DNA of 64,000 nucleotides from Halalkalibacter oceani (lineage in GTDB: Bacteria > Bacillota > Bacilli > Bacillales > Bacillaceae_D). Below are positions 60,481-64,000 of the stretch, piece by piece. Under the pieces are notes generated by a model that did not search any database, was not told the DNA's origin, and was given only the letters and a program-made list of their open reading frames with translations. Location of the stretch: positions 248,001-312,000 of the forward strand of contig NZ_JAMBOL010000003.1 of assembly GCF_023715605.1 (NCBI RefSeq), written 5' to 3'. Position 1 is the stretch's first letter, and each line of letters opens with the position of its first letter. Position numbers and translations under genes: made by a program.

Positions 60481-61362
60481 ATGGTTCAGCTTTCTTTCGA
60501 TGCTACCCGGTCTGCCGGAGACGAATTTTCGTTTGAAAAAACACCCGGTCTATGCTACGTCGGCCTGTTAGAGAATCAGCCAAACTGGTATTTTCCGAGC
60601 CATAAACATAATGACCTAAGTGAAGTGATCTATATTGCCGGGGGAGAAGGAATATTTAAGATTAACAATCAGACCTATAAAGGGGAAAAAGGAGACATTC
60701 TCATTTATAACAAAGGCGTGATCCATGAGGAATTTTCCAAGCCGGACGCTCCGGTCAAGCTCTACTTTCTCGGAATTGGCAACGTGGCGATTTCCGGTTT
60801 GGCAGAAGGAGATATCATCCCCGCAACGGTTGAGCCTGTTTTGAAAAGAAACGAATGCTCACCTTATATCGAGGCATGTATGAAGAAAATATTTCAGGAA
60901 AATCAGGACAAGCAGCCCGGCTTTGCCGCCGTCTGCCAGCAGTTGACACTCATCATTTTGACGATCATTCAGCGGATCACAGCCGTGCAAAAAGAGCCGG
61001 TACACACCGGTCGCGCGCCATCGTTAAGCTTGCGGATGAAAACGTATATTGAAGAAAATTATATGGAAAATATTACGCTGCAACAGATCGCCGATCATTT
61101 TTTTATCAGTCCGAGCTATGTCTGTCATATTTTCAAAAAAGATATCGGCTATTCCCCGATGCATTATTTGCTTCGCTGCCGGATCGGTGAAGCAAAGCGG
61201 CTGCTTCTCACGACCGATTTACGCATTTACGAGATTGCCAGACTCGTCGGCTATGATAACCCGAACTACTTTACGATGATGTTCAAGGAGATGACAAGGG
61301 AAACGCCAACACAGTTCAGACGTAACAATACAACGATAAAAGGACTTGCCGCGGAAGGTTGA
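60481..61362 (+). CDS. AraC-family transcriptional regulator
   Basis: 293 aa. An N-terminal cupin sensor domain (FPSHKHNDLSEVIYIAGGEG) leads to two helix-turn-helix motifs at the C terminus (ITLQQIADHFFISPSYVCHI and IYEIARLVGYDNPNYFTMMF). AAAGGAGG precedes the ATG. It is divergent from the importer operon with a 234-base gap and is the likely activator of it in response to the imported sugar. No clear cre site was seen in the gap. Confidence 0.9.
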   Translation: MVQLSFDATRSAGDEFSFEKTPGLCYVGLLENQPNWYFPSHKHNDLSEVIYIAGGEGIFKINNQTYKGEKGDILIYNKGVIHEEFSKPDAPVKLYFLGIGNVAISGLAEGDIIPATVEPVLKRNECSPYIEACMKKIFQENQDKQPGFAAVCQQLTLIILTIIQRITAVQKEPVHTGRAPSLSLRMKTYIEENYMENITLQQIADHFFISPSYVCHIFKKDIGYSPMHYLLRCRIGEAKRLLLTTDLRIYEIARLVGYDNPNYFTMMFKEMTRETPTQFRRNNTTIKGLAAEG

Positions 61363-61389
61363 TCTTTCACCTTTCCACGGACAAGTCCT
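61341..61389. terminator. Terminator between the AraC and ybaK genes
   Basis: AGGACTTG and CAAGTCCT enclose a CGCGGAAAGG/CCTTTCCACGG-type stem with mismatches. It lies at the 3' end of the AraC gene and before the convergent ybaK gene, so it may serve both. Confidence 0.6.
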
Positions 61390-61434
61390 AAGCAATATCG
61401 AACAGTTGCGGGCAAAGCTTGGCTATCTGCAAGT

Positions 61435-61905
61435 TCACTTCGTCAGCTCGATAAAAGCCGCCCCGGTCAGCTGCTGTAAATCGTTCGTTTGCAGCTCAAG
61501 CTGGAGACCGATCCTTCCGGCACTGACAATCAAGGACGGCAGCCTCTGTGCGCTGCTGTCAATAAAAGTCGGGAAACGCTTTTTCATCGCAATCGGCGAA
61601 CAGCCGCCACGGACATAGCCGGTAACGCCAAGTAAATCCTTGACCGCAAGCATTTCCACCTTTTTTTCCTGACAGGCTTTTGCCGCCTTTTTCAAATCGA
61701 GCTCCTGCGCCACCGGAATTAGAAAAACATAATAAGCGTTTTTCGCTCCCTGTGCGACGAGCGTTTTGTAAACTGTCTCTGCGTCCTTGCCGATTTTGGC
61801 CGCAACGGAGACGCCGTCGATTTTTCCGTCATTCGTTTCATAGCTGATCATTTGATAATCAACCCGCTCTTTATCCAACAGTCTCATCGCATTTGTTTTT
61901 TTCAT
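61435..61905 (-). CDS. ybaK: YbaK/EbsC-family Cys-tRNA(Pro) deacylase
   Basis: 156 aa, starting MKKTNAMRLLDKERVDYQMI. The conserved KTLVAQ region, LDLKKAAKA and GYVRGGCSPIAMKK with the catalytic-loop Gly-Gly-x-Ser-Pro are seen. It removes Cys mis-attached to tRNA-Pro. ATG 61905 with GAGGAATC is chosen over the longer ORF, which overlaps the exporter gene. It follows the exporter by seven bases, so they are probably co-transcribed. Confidence 0.9.
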   Translation of the reverse strand: MKKTNAMRLLDKERVDYQMISYETNDGKIDGVSVAAKIGKDAETVYKTLVAQGAKNAYYVFLIPVAQELDLKKAAKACQEKKVEMLAVKDLLGVTGYVRGGCSPIAMKKRFPTFIDSSAQRLPSLIVSAGRIGLQLELQTNDLQQLTGAAFIELTK

Positions 61906-61912
61906 CGATTCC

Positions 61913-63142
61913 TCACATAACCTTTTTTGTTTGAAGTGTTTTTGCCGCGATCGTCTTTCGCAAGCCAAATTGATACACGAACAAGGCCGCCGCACTGCAC
62001 AGCAAAATAATCAATCCCATCGGCAATGCCGTAGCCCCGGCAATTCCAACTAACGGAGCCATCGCCCCGCCAATGCTGAATTGCACAAGCCCGAGTAAAG
62101 CTGAAGCACTTCCGGCATGACTCCCTTGGCTCTTCATCGCCAGAGAGACTCCGCTCGGGTTAATGAAGCCGATGCTGGAAACCGTGAGAAATAGCGCGAC
62201 TAAAAGCGCGAGTAAGCCGGCCTCCATAAACACGACAACCGAGAGGATCACCCCTCCGCTAACTAGAAGCAATAGACCGATGAATAGAAATCGAATCTCC
62301 GGAACCCGGTCGGCGAAGCGGCCCGTTACTTGTGAAGCAATAATCAATCCGAGTGCATTCACCCCGAAAATGATGCTGTACATTTGCGGTGACACCCGAA
62401 AAAGGTCCTGCAGTACAAATGGTGATCCTGAAATGTAGGCAAACATCCCGCCAGACGCAAGTCCGACAATCAGAGCATAGCTCATAAACAAGCGGTCCTT
62501 CAGCAATCGTTTAAATACCGCCAGCGTTTCGCCGATCCCGCCAGTTGAACGGCTCTCTTCACCTAACGTTTCAGGTAAACGCCATGTAATAAGAAGAAGC
62601 ATCACAGCCCCCAGAACACTAAGAGCGACGAATATTCCGCGCCACGAAACATATTGCAGCAAAAAACCGCCTAAAACCGGCGCAAAAATCGGCGCGACTC
62701 CCATAATGAGGACAAGCAGCGAAAATATCTTCGTCATCTCTGAACCAGAATAGCGATCACGGACACACGCCCGGGAAATGACCATTCCCGCCGCCCCGGC
62801 AGCACCTTGCACAAAGCGCAGCAGCACGAGCAGCCAGATTGACGGCGCAAACGCACATAAAAGTGAAGCGACAGCGTACACAGTTAAAGCGATGATCAAT
62901 GGTTTGCGGCGCCCATGAATATCGCTTAGCGGTCCGACAACCATCTGGCCAACCGCCAGCCCAAGCAAACATGCCGTTAAGCTAAGTTGAATCGTTGAGG
63001 CCGGCGTTTGGAGATGTTCAGCCATTGCCGGAAAGGCAGGCAAATACATATCGATCGTTAATGGACCAAATGCTGATAACGCCCCTAACATCACAATAAA
63101 CATTCCCCTGCTCATTCGGCTTGCAGCAGCTTCTTTTTCCAT
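61913..63142 (-). CDS. Bcr/CflA-family multidrug exporter
   Basis: 409 aa, major facilitator with twelve helices. Family signs are FGPLTIDMYLPAFPAMAEHL near residue 25, VGPLSDIHGRRKPLII (the A-motif loop) near 65, and RACVRDRYSGSEMTKIFSLL. Members pump bicyclomycin, sulfonamides, chloramphenicol or cysteine. The substrate here is unknown. The short basic C-terminal tail is cytosolic. Confidence 0.92.
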   Translation of the reverse strand: MEKEAAASRMSRGMFIVMLGALSAFGPLTIDMYLPAFPAMAEHLQTPASTIQLSLTACLLGLAVGQMVVGPLSDIHGRRKPLIIALTVYAVASLLCAFAPSIWLLVLLRFVQGAAGAAGMVISRACVRDRYSGSEMTKIFSLLVLIMGVAPIFAPVLGGFLLQYVSWRGIFVALSVLGAVMLLLITWRLPETLGEESRSTGGIGETLAVFKRLLKDRLFMSYALIVGLASGGMFAYISGSPFVLQDLFRVSPQMYSIIFGVNALGLIIASQVTGRFADRVPEIRFLFIGLLLLVSGGVILSVVVFMEAGLLALLVALFLTVSSIGFINPSGVSLAMKSQGSHAGSASALLGLVQFSIGGAMAPLVGIAGATALPMGLIILLCSAAALFVYQFGLRKTIAAKTLQTKKVM

Positions 63143-63300
63143 TCTTTACAATCCCCTCTCTTATGACCCTTTGATTGTAAACAGGTTTCCAATGAGAGGT
63201 CAAGAGAAGAGATCGGAAAGCGCAAGACGGTGGATTACGGTATCGCAAAAAATAGAGTCCGCCTTCAGTTCTTTCTTCCGTTTTCTTTTAAACGTGCAAC

Positions 63301-63331
63301 AAAAAAACTCCGGCGTATTATTTGCCGGAGA
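63301..63331 (-). terminator. Terminator of the MinD-like gene
   Basis: CTCCGGC pairs with GCCGGAG around a loop of about 13 bases, followed on the minus strand by TTTTTTT. It starts 16 bases past the stop. Confidence 0.85.
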
Positions 63332-63346
63332 AATCGCTACCGTCTT

Positions 63347-64000
63347 CTAACGAGCCATGCCTCTAACAAAATGGTCGTTTTTGCTACGCTTGTGCTTCAT
63401 CAGCTTTAAAGGAAGCGGAATTAAATGTGCCTGCTTCTTCATGCTTTTAGTTGGTTCGTACGCTTTCGTTTCCTGCTTTATTATATTTCTGCCTATTTGG
63501 CGAAATCTCATTCCTGCTTCCAACTCCGGTTGCAGCGTAATCACTTTACCCCGTTGAACTGAAGTAATAATCGCTTCATCTTCCAAAATCGTGCCAAGTA
63601 ACGGAATCGCCAACGTTTGCACGACATCATCAATACTCAGCCTTCCATCTTTTTCATTGTACCAATTGATCACTAAGGAAGAAGAGAATCGAATGGTTTC
63701 TTCAAGAATACCGATTACTCTGTCAGCATCACGCAAAGCGATTAAGTCCGGAGTCGTGACGACAATCGCTTCATCTGAAGATTGAATGACCGTGTCGAAC
63801 CCTTTTTCAATGCCGGAAGGTGAATCAATCAACACGTAATCAAATTGTCCGCTTTCTCGAATCTCGGAGATTACTTGGTGAAGTAAGACAGGATCATGCT
63901 CAACAAACGAGCCTTTTTTATTCCCAGGAAGCAAATAAAAATTTGGTATATATTTATCCTTTACTAACACGCTTTTCAATGAAAGAGAGGTGTGATTGAA
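63347..64000 (-). CDS. MinD-like septum-site ATPase (C-terminal part)
   Basis: The 5' end lies outside the window; 217 codons are visible, still open at the edge. The segment VLVKDKYIPNFYLLPGNKKG, the Walker-B-like DYVLIDSPSGIEKGFDT and VVTTPDLIALRDADRVIGIL match MinD. The Walker A is off-window. The C-terminal end (KLMKHKRSKNDHFVRGMAR) is basic and longer than the usual short amphipathic MinD tail, so membrane targeting may differ. No minC is next to it downstream. Confidence 0.82.
   Translation of the reverse strand, partial: FNHTSLSLKSVLVKDKYIPNFYLLPGNKKGSFVEHDPVLLHQVISEIRESGQFDYVLIDSPSGIEKGFDTVIQSSDEAIVVTTPDLIALRDADRVIGILEETIRFSSSLVINWYNEKDGRLSIDDVVQTLAIPLLGTILEDEAIITSVQRGKVITLQPELEAGMRFRQIGRNIIKQETKAYEPTKSMKKQAHLIPLPLKLMKHKRSKNDHFVRGMAR

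Overview
The window is chromosomal DNA of a spore-forming, low-to-mid GC Gram-positive bacterium, almost certainly a member of the Bacillaceae. The evidence is a backbone with Bacillus subtilis-like order (rib operon, ribT, ypuF, scpA-scpB, dacB, spmA-spmB, rluB, resA-resB-resC, resD-resE). It also carries spore genes (SpoVA-type, GerA-type, YjcZ, a SASP-like peptide), an FMN and a TPP riboswitch, and recognisable sigma-W and sigma-G type promoters. No rRNA, tRNA, CRISPR array, intact transposase or prophage was seen.

Layout. 1-1.2 kb: the 3' end of metE, a small gene and a duplicated intergenic repeat. 1.25-10.8 kb (minus): resABC, resDE, rluB, spmB, spmA, dacB (respiration regulation, cytochrome c maturation, spore maturation). 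11-18 kb: a spore-membrane island placed between dacB and scpB. It has a complete seven-gene spoVA2-type operon (DUF1657, YhcN/YlaJ lipoprotein, SpoVAC, SpoVAD, SpoVAEb, DUF1657, DUF421-DUF1657 fusion), two further DUF421 genes on the opposite strand, an unknown membrane protein and a SodF-like superoxide dismutase. 18-29 kb: scpAB, ypuF, ribT, a GerA-type germinant receptor operon in the order small gene-B-C-A lying between ribH and ribT, then ribH-ribAB-ribE-ribD under an FMN riboswitch.

29-46 kb is mostly accessory: a VOC protein, yjcZ, yycC with a SUKH protein, a unit of two DUF1538 membrane proteins plus a tandem PII-like protein, a methyltransferase, a broken aldo/keto reductase, a PQQ-type sugar dehydrogenase lipoprotein, a thiamin-pyrimidine salvage pair (ThiY, YlmB) under a TPP riboswitch, an ArAE exporter, an enolase-superfamily enzyme, an SDR with a cre-like site, a luciferase-like oxidoreductase and FMN reductases. 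45.7-47.2 kb is a sulfate-uptake operon (yezD, sbp, cysA) wrecked by an internal deletion. 47-53.6 kb: flotillin under a sigma-W promoter, a coiled-coil peptide, a phosphoesterase, an acetamidase, an alcohol dehydrogenase and a gamma-glutamylcyclotransferase-fold protein. 53.6-61.4 kb: an AraC regulator divergent from an RbsB-A-C type sugar importer with two dehydrogenases and an SMP-30 lactonase, a candidate oxidative sugar or polyol pathway. The window ends with YbaK, a Bcr-type exporter and the 3' part of a MinD-like ATPase.

The most unusual signal is non-coding. Four intergenic copies of a quasi-palindromic element (987-1073, 16946-17030, 17047-17132, 44104-44182) keep their loops but change their stems by compensatory substitutions, as expected for a structured RNA or a mobile hairpin. 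Other points worth attention are the spoVA2 island, the DUF1538/tandem-PII unit, the sbp-cysA deletion and the rearranged ger operon.
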